From contig MGOY01000013.1 of NCBI GenBank assembly GCA_001797275.1, forward strand, positions 1 to 64,000: a DNA stretch of 64,000 nt. Reading direction: 5' to 3'. Both the position numbers and the translations under genes were made by a program. The DNA comes from Clostridiales bacterium GWF2_38_85 (GTDB lineage Bacteria > Bacillota > Clostridia > Oscillospirales > CAG-382). A model generated the notes under the pieces. The model ran no database searches, was not told the origin of the DNA, and saw only the letters and a list, made by a program, of their open reading frames with translations. Of the stretch, positions 16,906 through 27,904 are shown in pieces. Every line of letters starts with the position of its first letter. Positions within the stretch are counted from its first letter, which is position 1.

Positions 16906-17049
16906 GTGTTTTTGCATAAGAAAAATGTCAAATGTTTGTGCAATTCGTTGATTTATTATATTGTTTTTTGATTATCAAAGGAATAAAATTGTGATTGTGC
17001 GCTGTCTGTGAACCATGCGTGATACAACGATTCAGAAAGAAGATTTTGT

Positions 17050-18687
17050 GTGATTAAAAGCTTTTTCGGAATGCTTAAAAATGAATTCAAGAGTTATAAT
17101 GCAGGTGCATTCAGTAAAGACCTGCTTGCCGGAATAACAGTTGCAGCGGTAGCGCTTCCGCTTGCGCTTGCGTTCGGTGTCAGCAGCGGTGCAACCGCAG
17201 CAGCCGGTCTGGTCACAGCAATCCTTGCTGGACTTATCATCGGCGGGCTGTCGGGAGCATCCTATCAGATTTCGGGGCCTACAGGTGCGATGTCTGCGAT
17301 TCTGATTTCACTGGTTGCAAAGCACGGACTTCAAGGTGTTTTCATTGCCTGCCTTATTTCCGGTATCATTCTCATTCTTGCCGGAATACTGAAATTCGGA
17401 AACCTGGTTTCTTTTATCCCGATGCCTGTTATAACAGGCTTCACCTCAGGTATTGCGATCATTATCGCACTCGGACAAATTGACAACATCACAGGCTTCA
17501 AATCGCACGGCGAAACTGCGATCGATAAAATCAGCAGTTATTTTACCTCCGCACAATCGCTGAACACGACTGCGCTTATCATTGGACTTGCTGTAATCTT
17601 GTTCATGTTTGCATACCCGAAAAAACTTACAAAATATTGTCCCTCCTCACTTGCGGCAATTATAATTGTTACTGCTGCAAATATGATATTCGACTTTGAT
17701 GTCAAATCGGTCGGTGATATTCCTCAATCTATTTTTCTTGCTGACAGACTCAGTTTCTCATCAATCAACTTTTCTGAGCTTCAAAACTTCATCACCACTG
17801 CTATATCCATCGCAGCACTCGGTATGATCGAAAGTCTGCTTTGCGGTGCGAGTGCAGGCAGGATGAAGAACGAAAAGCTAAACACAGGCACCGAGTTAAT
17901 TGCCCAGGGTATCGGAAACATAGTGCTTCCCTTCTTCGGTGGAGTTCCTGCAACAGCTGCAATCGCAAGAACCAGCGTCGCAATAAAGGCCGGCTGCAAA
18001 ACCCGTCTTACAAGCATTATACACTCAGGCGTGCTGTTATTATCGATGTTTGCCCTTGCACCAATAATGTCTAAAATCCCGCTTCCTGCGCTCGCCGGTG
18101 TGCTTATAGTCACTGCCTGGAGGATGAACGAATGGGAAGCGATCAGAAATATATTCAATAAAAAATTCGTCTCAGCAATACTCCAATTCACAATAACCAT
18201 GATCGCAACAGTTGTATTTGACCTGACAATCGCAATAATGATCGGTATTGTGTTCTCAGTAATCATCTTCATTATCAACATTTCTGATGTACAAGTCAGT
18301 ATTGCTGATGTCGACAAGGAAAAACTCTGCGGTAGAAAATACTGCGTACATCATGAACATACAAGCGTCGCATATATTGTCGGCCCACTCTATTTCGGAA
18401 CAGCTAACAAGCTCGGCGACAAGCTTGCATCAGCATCCCAGAAAGATATACTCATTCTGTCGCTGCGTGGTGTACCGTTTGCCGACTTGTCGGGTGTTCA
18501 GGCGCTTGAGGAGCTTTGCAAAAAACTGAAGGCTGAAAACACCGAGGTTTATTTTGCAGGCGTACAGCCTAAAGTTATGGAAATGTTCCGCCGCTGCAAT
18601 ATTGTTGATGAGGTCGGCGAACAAAACTTCTTCTGGAGCGCCGACAAGGCTCTCACATATATCACTGAACAGAATATAGCAGCATAA
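17050..18687 (+). CDS. SulP-family inorganic anion transporter with STAS domain
   Basis: The 545-aa protein starts at GTG 17050. It has 10-12 hydrophobic helices with SulP motifs (DLLAGITVAAVALPLALAFGVSSG, ISGPTGAMSAIL, GFTSGIAIIIALGQI). The C-terminal cytoplasmic STAS domain (~440-545) contains ILSLRGVPFADLSGVQALEEL and VYFAGVQPKVMEMFRRCNI. Family members carry sulfate, bicarbonate or other anions, driven by H+ or Na+; this sequence does not decide which. A weak promoter (TTGTGC, 17 bp, TATTGT at 16936-16964) lies upstream. Confidence 0.9.
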   Translation: MIKSFFGMLKNEFKSYNAGAFSKDLLAGITVAAVALPLALAFGVSSGATAAAGLVTAILAGLIIGGLSGASYQISGPTGAMSAILISLVAKHGLQGVFIACLISGIILILAGILKFGNLVSFIPMPVITGFTSGIAIIIALGQIDNITGFKSHGETAIDKISSYFTSAQSLNTTALIIGLAVILFMFAYPKKLTKYCPSSLAAIIIVTAANMIFDFDVKSVGDIPQSIFLADRLSFSSINFSELQNFITTAISIAALGMIESLLCGASAGRMKNEKLNTGTELIAQGIGNIVLPFFGGVPATAAIARTSVAIKAGCKTRLTSIIHSGVLLLSMFALAPIMSKIPLPALAGVLIVTAWRMNEWEAIRNIFNKKFVSAILQFTITMIATVVFDLTIAIMIGIVFSVIIFIINISDVQVSIADVDKEKLCGRKYCVHHEHTSVAYIVGPLYFGTANKLGDKLASASQKDILILSLRGVPFADLSGVQALEELCKKLKAENTEVYFAGVQPKVMEMFRRCNIVDEVGEQNFFWSADKALTYITEQNIAA

Positions 18688-19004
18688 ATTTTGAAATTAA
18701 TATTAATATACACACCGAGACTTGTTTTGGACTTCGAGTGTTTGTATTGGAGTGGAGCAGCAAATGCAATCATTTGTTTTCAATTGATATCAATTACTCA
18801 CCAAATGAGTTTCTTGGTCGCTCATTTTACATCGTTTTAATTATTCCAACCGGAGCTATTATTTGATTTTGCATTTTCCGATAATATTTCCGGTCAACAT
18901 AAAAACGCCTGATATACTCAGACGTTTTTTTATTTCTTCACACTTATTAATGATACTATTATAACACGGAAACCCGAAAAATCGTCCGGATTTTTTCCGG
19001 CTTA
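18688..19004. other. Convergent intergenic region
   Basis: No gene was seen. It holds a perfect 14-bp palindrome AATTGATATCAATT (18782-18795), a weak hairpin AAATGAG / CTCATTTT (18803-18828) that may end the SulP transcript, and a bidirectional terminator at 18901-18930. Confidence 0.6.
18901..18930 (-). terminator. Bidirectional intrinsic terminator
   Basis: AAAAACGCCTGA pairs with TCAGACGTTTTT across a 5-nt loop. T-runs occur on both strands, so it can end the SulP transcript and the converging XRE transcript. Confidence 0.8.
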
Positions 19005-19820
19005 TTAATTCAGATAGAAATCGGGTTTGCCCATATACCCGAAATAATATTCTTTCTGCGAGACAAATTGATGTGCAAATGCAAATACAGAAAGGATATG
19101 ATACAGCTTCTGTGTACAGCATAACTCATAAATTGAAAGAATACCTTCTTCAACATCAAGGTCTTTTCTTGATATCATACCCAGCGACAGCATATTTTCA
19201 AGATTAAGCTTTACATCAGCTTCAGGAATATCATTCTTCTTTGCAAGCGATGCTGCTGTACACGCTCCGGAATTTTGTAGAATATAAATAAACAGCTTCA
19301 TAAACAGCTTATCCGAAAGTGCATTTAATAACGGGTATGCCGATTCATCCTTCATATAATTCAACCAACCATTGTCAGGTCTGTTGAGCATCAGTCCACC
19401 GATATTCTCTTTGTAAAACAACACAACACTATCTCTGATTATCGTTGTCTGTGAATCGGGATTTTCCTTTAGTCTTCGGATAGAAATATCCACTTTTTCT
19501 TCAAAGCTCATTCCCGAATCATTTTCAGTATAATGCCAGTATTTTTGCATAAAAGTTAAAAAGCTCTTCCGTGCTTCATCGAGGATATCACCGACGACAG
19601 CTGATGAAGCAATGTTTTTATTTTTTCTGCCAAACAGCTCATCAATTGATATCTCAAAAATATCGGCTATAACAGGCAACAGCATTATATCGGGCATTGT
19701 AGCTGAATTTTCCCACTTTGATATTGATTGTGCCGAGACACCTATCGTTGACGCAAGCTCTTCCTGTGTCATATTTTTTGATTTTCTCAGCTCTGCGATT
19801 TTCTCACCTATTGAATTCAT
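19005..19820 (-). CDS. XRE-family transcriptional regulator
   Basis: The 271-aa protein begins with a canonical HTH_3 domain (residues ~6-62: IAELRKSKNMTQEELASTIGVSAQSISKWENS). The rest (~80-271) is a helical region containing a second winged-helix-like segment (LAKKNDIPEADVKLNLENMLSLGMISRKD). No metal or peptide-binding motif was recognised. The convergent SulP gene and the downstream lacZ on the same strand do not identify its target. A perfect palindrome in its own leader (19847-19858) suggests autoregulation. Confidence 0.85.
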   Translation of the reverse strand: MNSIGEKIAELRKSKNMTQEELASTIGVSAQSISKWENSATMPDIMLLPVIADIFEISIDELFGRKNKNIASSAVVGDILDEARKSFLTFMQKYWHYTENDSGMSFEEKVDISIRRLKENPDSQTTIIRDSVVLFYKENIGGLMLNRPDNGWLNYMKDESAYPLLNALSDKLFMKLFIYILQNSGACTAASLAKKNDIPEADVKLNLENMLSLGMISRKDLDVEEGILSIYELCCTQKLYHILSVFAFAHQFVSQKEYYFGYMGKPDFYLN

Positions 19821-19846
19821 GTTATTTTCTCCATTTCGTTAGATTC

Positions 19847-19858
19847 GTTATCGATAAC
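19847..19858 (-). promoter_or_regulatory. Palindromic operator candidate upstream of the XRE gene
   Basis: GTTATCGATAAC is a perfect 12-bp palindrome 27 bp before the start codon, with an extra CGTTA half-site at 19838. A minus-strand TATAAT lies further upstream. Binding by the adjacent XRE protein is inferred. Confidence 0.4.
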
Positions 19859-20036
19859 CTTGAATTCATTATACTGTATAAAATTCTGATAATCCATGTA
19901 TTATTTTTATAATGATTTGCTTATTTGGATAGTAATTATATCACAAAGCCAACATTAGGTATATCAACATTTTTTCTTTTATTTAGTTGGCTTTTAGGAA
20001 AATGCTCTGCATTTTCAGAAGGTTAGCAATAATTTA

Positions 20037-23000
<2,964 letters not shown>

Positions 23001-23017
23001 TTATTGTACTTATACAA

Positions 23018-23046
23018 ATTTTAACACACCAATCTATATAAATCAA
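23018..23046 (-). promoter_or_regulatory. Promoter of lacZ
   Basis: On the minus strand TTGATT (23046-23041), 17-bp spacer, TAAAAT (23023-23018). The lacZ start is ~33 bp downstream. Confidence 0.7.
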
Positions 23047-23087
23047 CAAGAATATTATATAATAAATAATAAAATATTAAAAACCTA

Positions 23088-23116
23088 TTGACAGATGATT
23101 TTGAATGTGATAATAT
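23088..23116 (+). promoter_or_regulatory. Consensus promoter of a candidate non-coding RNA
   Basis: TTGACA (23088-23093), 17-bp spacer, TAATAT (23111-23116). No coding frame begins behind it. Confidence 0.75.
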
Positions 23117-23120
23117 GGTA

Positions 23121-23322
23121 ACGGTGAGGGTTCGTGTTTTTCCAGCACAGAACCAAATATGCCACCGTACTGAGTGTCAGTATACTGAGGATCAGTGCAG
23201 AAAGAGAGGACTTAATATGATAGCTACTGGAATGGAGATTGTAATTTAATTGAATAGGCGGAGCAAACAGGACCAATACTAACCCGAATCTGTTGGTTTA
23301 AAACAATTATAATTTTGTTTTT
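23121..23322 (+). ncRNA. Candidate structured non-coding RNA, unknown family
   Basis: Immediately after the promoter, ACGGTG (23121-23126) pairs with CACCGT (23163-23168). Nested inside, GGTTC (23129-23133) pairs with GAACC (23150-23154), extended by GTG/CAC with one bulged A. Next come ACTGA/TCAGT (23169-23173 with 23192-23196) enclosing the palindrome TCAGTATACTGA, then AACAG/CTGTT near 23270-23294, and an AAAACAA/TTGTTTT stem running into a T-run at 23315-23322. The region lacks a coding frame. It does not match the riboswitch consensus sequences I can recall (SAM, T-box, c-di-GMP, ydaO, ZTP, fluoride). The RNA and its end are inferred. Confidence 0.45.
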
Positions 23323-23470
23323 GTTTGTGATGCTGTTATTAAGTAACCTTTCGAATACTGTATTGACTGATACTTATCTCGATTAATGAACATATATTAT
23401 GTTTTATGAAAGATTAGTATTATATAGTAGCACATCGTTAGGGTGTGTTATTTTTATGCGTAAATATGTT

Positions 23471-23506
23471 CAGACAATTGACCGAATTGCATATTGTCTG
23501 TATAAA
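23471..23506 (+). promoter_or_regulatory. Promoter embedded in an 8-bp inverted repeat, upstream of rsgA
   Basis: TTGACC (23478-23483), 17-bp spacer, TATAAA (23501-23506). The arms CAGACAAT (23471-23478) and ATTGTCTG (23493-23500) overlap the -35 box and abut the -10 box, the position expected for a repressor operator. Confidence 0.65.
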
Positions 23507-23540
23507 ACCAAAACTTGTTGTTAAAAACATGTTCTGGTTG

Positions 23541-23586
23541 CCGCAGTTAATCCGGCCGAATAGGCTGCTTGACTGCGGTATTTTTC
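23541..23586 (+). terminator. Attenuator-like terminator in the rsgA leader
   Basis: CCGCAGT (23541-23547) pairs with ACTGCGG (23572-23578), with possible inner pairing, followed by TATTTTT. It lies between the 23478 promoter and the rsgA start, so transcription of rsgA must pass it. A second small hairpin follows at 23613-23629. Confidence 0.65.
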
Positions 23587-23707
23587 TGCCTAAAATATGA
23601 ATGGTATTTTAAGGGAGATGTTTTCTCCCCCGGCGTATTTTTAGGAGAACAGACAACAATGCAACATTTAATTTATTACGGAAACAAAATATTAGTGGAG
23701 GAATTTA

Positions 23708-24766
23708 ATGATCGACATAAAAACCTATGGATACAACCAAGCGGCAGAAGAGCAATACGGCTTTTTGGCTGCAAGGATAACCGCAGTTCACAGGGAGCTT
23801 TTCGAGATAGTCTGCGAGATGGGAACAGTCAATGCTCGTCTGAAAAGCTCGGTGTACTACAATAAAAACGAAACCTTCCCCACTGTCGGGGACTTTGTGA
23901 AAATAATATACAACCCTTATGGCGAAAGCCTGATCGTGAAAACACTACCGAGAAAGTCCTTTTTCTCAAGGCTGGACCCCTCCTCAAGCGGGTACAGTGA
24001 TCAGGCTGTTGCCGCCAACTTCGACTATGTGTTCATCATGCAGTCGCTAAACCTCGATTTCAATCTGAAACGAATCGAACGTTACCTCACTCTTGCATGG
24101 CAAAGTGGAGCAACACCCGTTATCATCTTGACTAAATCCGACCTTGTCGAAGATTTCAATGAACAGCTAAAAGAAATCGAAAAGGTTGCGATTGGTGTTG
24201 ATATCCACGCAATCAGCGCAAAAGCAGGCAACGGACTTGAATGCCTTGATAAATATCTGCAACCGGGAAAAACAATCGTGTTCCTTGGCTCCTCGGGCGT
24301 CGGAAAATCAAGCCTTGTCAATGCACTTGCAGGCGAGGAGATAATGAATGTCAACGAAATCCGTGAAGACGACAGCAAGGGTAGACACACAACCACCCAC
24401 CGCCAGCTTATTATGCTTAACAGTGGTGTCATGATTATAGACACTCCCGGTATGCGTGAGCTTGGCATGTGGGATGTAACAAGCGGTCTCGGTGGAGCGT
24501 TTGAGGATGTTGAAAGCTATTTCCCGATGTGTAAGTTCAGAGACTGCAAGCACCAGAGCGAACCCGGATGTGCTGTCAAAGCCGCAATCGAAAACGGAGA
24601 ACTGCCGCGCGAACGTTGGGAAAGCTATATCCAACTGAAGAACGAAGCAAAGTATTCTGATGACAAACAAGCATATCTGCGCCAGAAAACCGAGTTCTTC
24701 AAGAATATTAATAAACTCAACAAGCAAGCACGAAAATCAAGCAAGGAGTTTAAAAATGATAAATGA
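23708..24766 (+). CDS. rsgA: Ribosome small subunit-dependent GTPase A
   Basis: The 352-aa protein has an OB-fold N-terminal domain and a circularly permuted GTPase: G4 ILTKSDLV precedes G1 FLGSSGVGKSSLVNAL, then G2/G3 RHTTTHRQLIML and IIDTPGMREL. The C-terminal zinc finger is FRDCKHQSEPGC with the preceding Cys in MCKFRDC. RsgA checks maturation of the 30S subunit. The start has GGAGG 6 bp upstream. The last 11 bp overlap the following GNAT gene. The leader carries an operator-like dyad and attenuator. Confidence 0.95.
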   Translation: MIDIKTYGYNQAAEEQYGFLAARITAVHRELFEIVCEMGTVNARLKSSVYYNKNETFPTVGDFVKIIYNPYGESLIVKTLPRKSFFSRLDPSSSGYSDQAVAANFDYVFIMQSLNLDFNLKRIERYLTLAWQSGATPVIILTKSDLVEDFNEQLKEIEKVAIGVDIHAISAKAGNGLECLDKYLQPGKTIVFLGSSGVGKSSLVNALAGEEIMNVNEIREDDSKGRHTTTHRQLIMLNSGVMIIDTPGMRELGMWDVTSGLGGAFEDVESYFPMCKFRDCKHQSEPGCAVKAAIENGELPRERWESYIQLKNEAKYSDDKQAYLRQKTEFFKNINKLNKQARKSSKEFKNDK

Positions 24767-25538
24767 TACAATATTCAACAAAATCAACATCAATAATATT
24801 ATAAAACCTTTGGCTGAATACAGTACTTCGCTTACCGGTGTTCTTGATGATTTCTGGGAAGACCATATTTTAAGTGCAGAAGCATATAGTATTCTTTTGA
24901 ATAATATCGATATAGGATTTTTCACTGTTTACAATAATGACAAAATAACATCATTTTATGTTGAAAAAGAGTTTTTCGATATTACACAAAGAATATTCAG
25001 ACAAATACTTGATGAGTTCAAAGTAAAGACCGCATTTGTAGCAACCTGCGATGAACTATTTCTTTCATTGTGTTTGGATAATCATAAAAATGTTAAAATG
25101 CAAGCTTACTTCTTCAAGCTTAGTTCTAAAAAAGTCCGCGAGCCTGAATGGGATCGTTCACTTCTGAATCTTGCAAAGCTTGAGGATATAAATGATATCC
25201 TTGACAAAGAGGGTGTTGCTGAAAACATCAAAGCCGGAAAGTATTATGTTATGAGAAAAAACGGTATATTTGTCGGTCAGGGATTTTACAGCAGAAATGA
25301 AATAAATCCGGAAATGGTTTCAATCGGCATGAGTGTTCATCCCGATTACAGACAAAAAGGAGTTGGCAGAAGCATCATAATTCATTTGAAAGATATCTGT
25401 CTTGAACAGGGGTTAATTCCGAACTGTGGCTGTTGGTATTACAACCACAATTCAAAGAAAACTCTTGGAAGTGCCGGATTTGTTACAAAAACAAGATTAT
25501 TGAACATACAATTTGAGGAGTCAAAATATGAGCAATAA
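24756..25538 (+). CDS. GNAT-family N-acetyltransferase
   Basis: The 260-aa protein starts at ATG 24756, 8 bp after AAGGAG, inside the end of rsgA. The N-terminal ~135 residues are divergent. The C-terminal half has a GNAT fold with the acetyl-CoA loop MVSIGMSVHPDYRQKGVGRSI and a GFVTKTRLLNIQF ending, like GNAT proteins of the FR47/RimI kind. The substrate is unknown. It overlaps the RNHCP gene by 11 bp, so all four genes from rsgA onward appear co-translated. Confidence 0.8.
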   Translation: MINDTIFNKININNIIKPLAEYSTSLTGVLDDFWEDHILSAEAYSILLNNIDIGFFTVYNNDKITSFYVEKEFFDITQRIFRQILDEFKVKTAFVATCDELFLSLCLDNHKNVKMQAYFFKLSSKKVREPEWDRSLLNLAKLEDINDILDKEGVAENIKAGKYYVMRKNGIFVGQGFYSRNEINPEMVSIGMSVHPDYRQKGVGRSIIIHLKDICLEQGLIPNCGCWYYNHNSKKTLGSAGFVTKTRLLNIQFEESKYEQ

Positions 25539-25987
25539 TGATTATGAAAGAAACAAAGAGAACGCTAAGTTAAAAAAAACGAAATTCAAAGACTGACTAC
25601 CGACACATGGCTTGTGCAGAAAGCTTCACCTGCAAGGCCTGTGGCGCCTTTGTCGTGCCGGAGGGAGCTGGCAGTCAACACCGTAATCATTGCCCGAAAT
25701 GTCTGTCCAGCATACATGTGGACAACGAACCGGGTGATCGAGCATCTCTTTGTAAAGGAATCATGATTCCTATCGGAGTGTGGATACGCAAAAATGGTGA
25801 GTGGGCAATAATCCATCGTTGTCAGCTTTGTGGAACGCTCAGCTCAAACCGCATAGCAGCAGACGATAACCCGGTTTTGTTGATGTCTATTGCGCTAAAA
25901 CCACTGGCTGCTCCTCCCTTCCCGTTGGGACGAATGGAACAAATTGTAAATAAATTATCGGAGAAATCATATGAACACAAACAATAA
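25528..25987 (+). pseudogene. RNHCP domain protein, frameshifted at an A8 run
   Basis: Translation should start at ATG 25528, which has GAGGAG 9 bp upstream, and gives MSNNDYERNKENAKLKK before a stop at 25594. The conserved part continues in the next frame from ~25580: FTCKACGAFVVPEGAG, QHRNHCPKCLSS, VDNEPGDRAS, IIHRCQLCGTLSSNRIAADDN. Skipping one base at the A8 tract 25572-25579 joins both parts into one ~152-aa protein. RNHCP proteins carry a zinc-ribbon (four or more Cys) and are of unknown function. The ATG at 25607 lacks an RBS. Cause could be sequencing error, true mutation or slippage. Confidence 0.75.
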
Positions 25988-26672
25988 ATGGAATGAATTT
26001 ATAATCAAATATAAAAGTCCAAAAACAAACAAAGAACTGACCACACCGATTGAAGCAACCCTTGCAAACGGAGCCAAAATAATCCTCCGGCTTGAACAGC
26101 CGGAGGATTACCATGAGGTTGAGCTGTTGATAAGAGCTGCTTTCTGGAAAGCCGAAAACAAGAAAAAGCTGAATGGTATAGGATGTGATGAGCATTACCT
26201 TACACATACTCTGCGTACCGCTCCCGAGTTTATTCAAGAACTGGATTTTGTTGCTGTACATGGTAATAAAATAGTCGGCAATGTTATGTACAGCGTTGCA
26301 TATGTGCAAAAGCCTGATAGAACAAAGCATCCTGTCATCAACTTCGGACCGCTTTCTGTGCTTCCGGAGTATCAGAAAACAGGAGTTGGCTCAGCGCTTA
26401 TGCGACACACATTAAGAGTAGCTGACCTGATGGGTTATGGTGCGGTGTTGTTCTTCGGGCATCCCGAATATTATCCTCGCTTCGGCTTCAAAGAAGCGAA
26501 AGAATTCGGTATCACAACCGCTTGGGGTGCAAACTTCCCTGCTTTTATGGCAATGGAGCTGATACACGGTTCTCTGAGCGGTGTAACAGGCTCATTCTAT
26601 GAGTCACCATTATTTAATGTTGACAATGAAAAAGCAAGAGAATTTGATAGAATGATTTTCTGCAGGGGGTAA
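25971..26672 (+). CDS. GNAT-family N-acetyltransferase (YhbS-like)
   Basis: The 233-aa protein starts at ATG 25971 behind GGAGAAA and overlaps the RNHCP gene by 17 bp. It shows the GNAT core: FVAVHGNKIVGNVMYS, NFGPLSVLPEYQKTGVGSALMRH (acetyl-CoA loop QxxGxG type) and VLFFGHPEYYPRFGF, typical of YhbS proteins. The cellular substrate is unknown. A perfect 11-bp hairpin (AATCCTCCGGC / GCCGGAGGATT, 26083-26111) is embedded in its early coding sequence. Confidence 0.88.
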   Translation: MNTNNKWNEFIIKYKSPKTNKELTTPIEATLANGAKIILRLEQPEDYHEVELLIRAAFWKAENKKKLNGIGCDEHYLTHTLRTAPEFIQELDFVAVHGNKIVGNVMYSVAYVQKPDRTKHPVINFGPLSVLPEYQKTGVGSALMRHTLRVADLMGYGAVLFFGHPEYYPRFGFKEAKEFGITTAWGANFPAFMAMELIHGSLSGVTGSFYESPLFNVDNEKAREFDRMIFCRG

Positions 26673-26675
26673 CGG

Positions 26676-27356
26676 ATGAATATGTACAAACCAAATAATC
26701 TGGATTACAACACATACTTAAAAGTAATAAGTGATGATGTTTATTGGACTGTTTGCAACTATAATCTTTTTATGATGTGTGAAACACCAAATCAAAATGC
26801 GTTTCGAGATTTACCAGATAGATATTCGTTCAGACTATGTGGACGAGATGAACTTGAAATATGGAATCATATTGCTGTTGAAGAACCAAATGTCAATTAT
26901 GTCTCAGAATACTATAAAAAAATTTATGCGAAACATGAGGATGAATTTTTCCGGCGTTGCACATTCGTCTGCAACTCAGATGACAAACCAATTGCCACTT
27001 GTTTTTTGTGGCGATCTTATGGAGAAATAAATACTATTGGTTGGTTCAGAACATTACCCGAATATGAAGGTAAAGGAATCGGGCGTGCATTACTTAGCAA
27101 AATTTTAAAGGAAGCTACATTTCCAGTATACTTGCACACACAACCAACATCAGCAAGAGCAATAAAATTGTACTCTGATTTCGGGTTTAAGTTGATTACA
27201 GATCAAATGATAGGATATAGAAAGAACAACTTAACTGAGAGTTTGCCCTTTTTGCAGATGGTTTTACCAGAACCCGATTATTTGGCACTACAAACCATAA
27301 AAGCCACACCTGCTTTAATTGAAGCAGCACTATCTATTGCGACAGGAGAATTTTAA
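26676..27356 (+). CDS. GNAT-family N-acetyltransferase
   Basis: The 226-aa protein follows the previous gene by 3 bp. It has the GNAT motif A TIGWFRTLPEYEGKGIGRALLSKIL and motif B YLHTQPTSARAIKLYSDFGFKL. The N-terminal part (VYWTVCNYNLFMMCETPNQ) is not a known module to me. The stop overlaps the start of the next gene (TAATG). Confidence 0.85.
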   Translation: MNMYKPNNLDYNTYLKVISDDVYWTVCNYNLFMMCETPNQNAFRDLPDRYSFRLCGRDELEIWNHIAVEEPNVNYVSEYYKKIYAKHEDEFFRRCTFVCNSDDKPIATCFLWRSYGEINTIGWFRTLPEYEGKGIGRALLSKILKEATFPVYLHTQPTSARAIKLYSDFGFKLITDQMIGYRKNNLTESLPFLQMVLPEPDYLALQTIKATPALIEAALSIATGEF

Positions 27357-27904
27357 TGCTTATTACACATGAAAATATAAAAATACGCAACACTGTTCCA
27401 GATGATGCAGAGATATTGTGCCATTGGTGGAATGACGGGAAGGTTATGGCTCATACAGGCTTCCCTAATGGTTTAGGCACAACAAAAGAAGCTGTACTCA
27501 ACCAGATGCAAAATTATGATAATGAAAAATACAGAGTTTTTATTATTGAAATCGACTCAAAGCCGGTAGGCGAGATGAATTACCGAAACATGAGCGACAA
27601 AACTGCACAAATCGGTATCAAAATCTGTGATTTCTGTTATCAGGATAAGGGATATGGAACGATCATACTCAAACTTTTCATCAATACGCTGTTTGATGAT
27701 TTGGGATATGAGAAAATTATTCTCGATACAAATTTAAAAAATGTACGAGCACAGCATGTCTATGAAAAATTAGGTTTTATCAAACAAAAAATAAATATCG
27801 ATTCATGGAAAGATCAAATCGGTAATCTTCAATCATCAATAGATTATGCGCTGACTAAAGAAAAGTGGAGAATAAATTATTATGAACGAAAAAGAAATTA
27901 CTAA
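27356..27904 (+). CDS. GNAT-family N-acetyltransferase (RimJ/RimL or AAC(6')-like)
   Basis: The 182-aa protein has AGGAGA 7 bp before ATG 27356. It resembles the Acetyltransf_3 group: IKIRNTVPDDAEILCHWWNDGKVMAHTGFPNGL, VGEMNYRNMSDKTAQIGIKICDFCYQDKGYGT and LDTNLKNVRAQHVYEKLGF. That group includes ribosomal-protein acetyltransferases and aminoglycoside 6'-N-acetyltransferases. The next two genes are nucleotidyltransferase- and phosphotransferase-like, so a drug- or metabolite-modifying role is possible. It overlaps the next gene by 23 bp. Confidence 0.85.
   Translation: MLITHENIKIRNTVPDDAEILCHWWNDGKVMAHTGFPNGLGTTKEAVLNQMQNYDNEKYRVFIIEIDSKPVGEMNYRNMSDKTAQIGIKICDFCYQDKGYGTIILKLFINTLFDDLGYEKIILDTNLKNVRAQHVYEKLGFIKQKINIDSWKDQIGNLQSSIDYALTKEKWRINYYERKRNY

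Noticed and set aside
17781-18317. Minus-strand frame of 178 codons
   Set aside because: Antisense shadow of the SulP gene with no RBS or domain.
23121-23322. Known riboswitch (SAM, cobalamin, c-di-GMP, ydaO, ZTP, fluoride)
   Set aside because: None of the conserved core sequences of these classes could be found, so it is reported only as an unknown candidate.
23569-23865. Frame with a possible start at ATG 23659 before and into rsgA
   Set aside because: It has an AGGAG-like sequence but runs out of frame through the conserved start of rsgA and has no recognisable domain.
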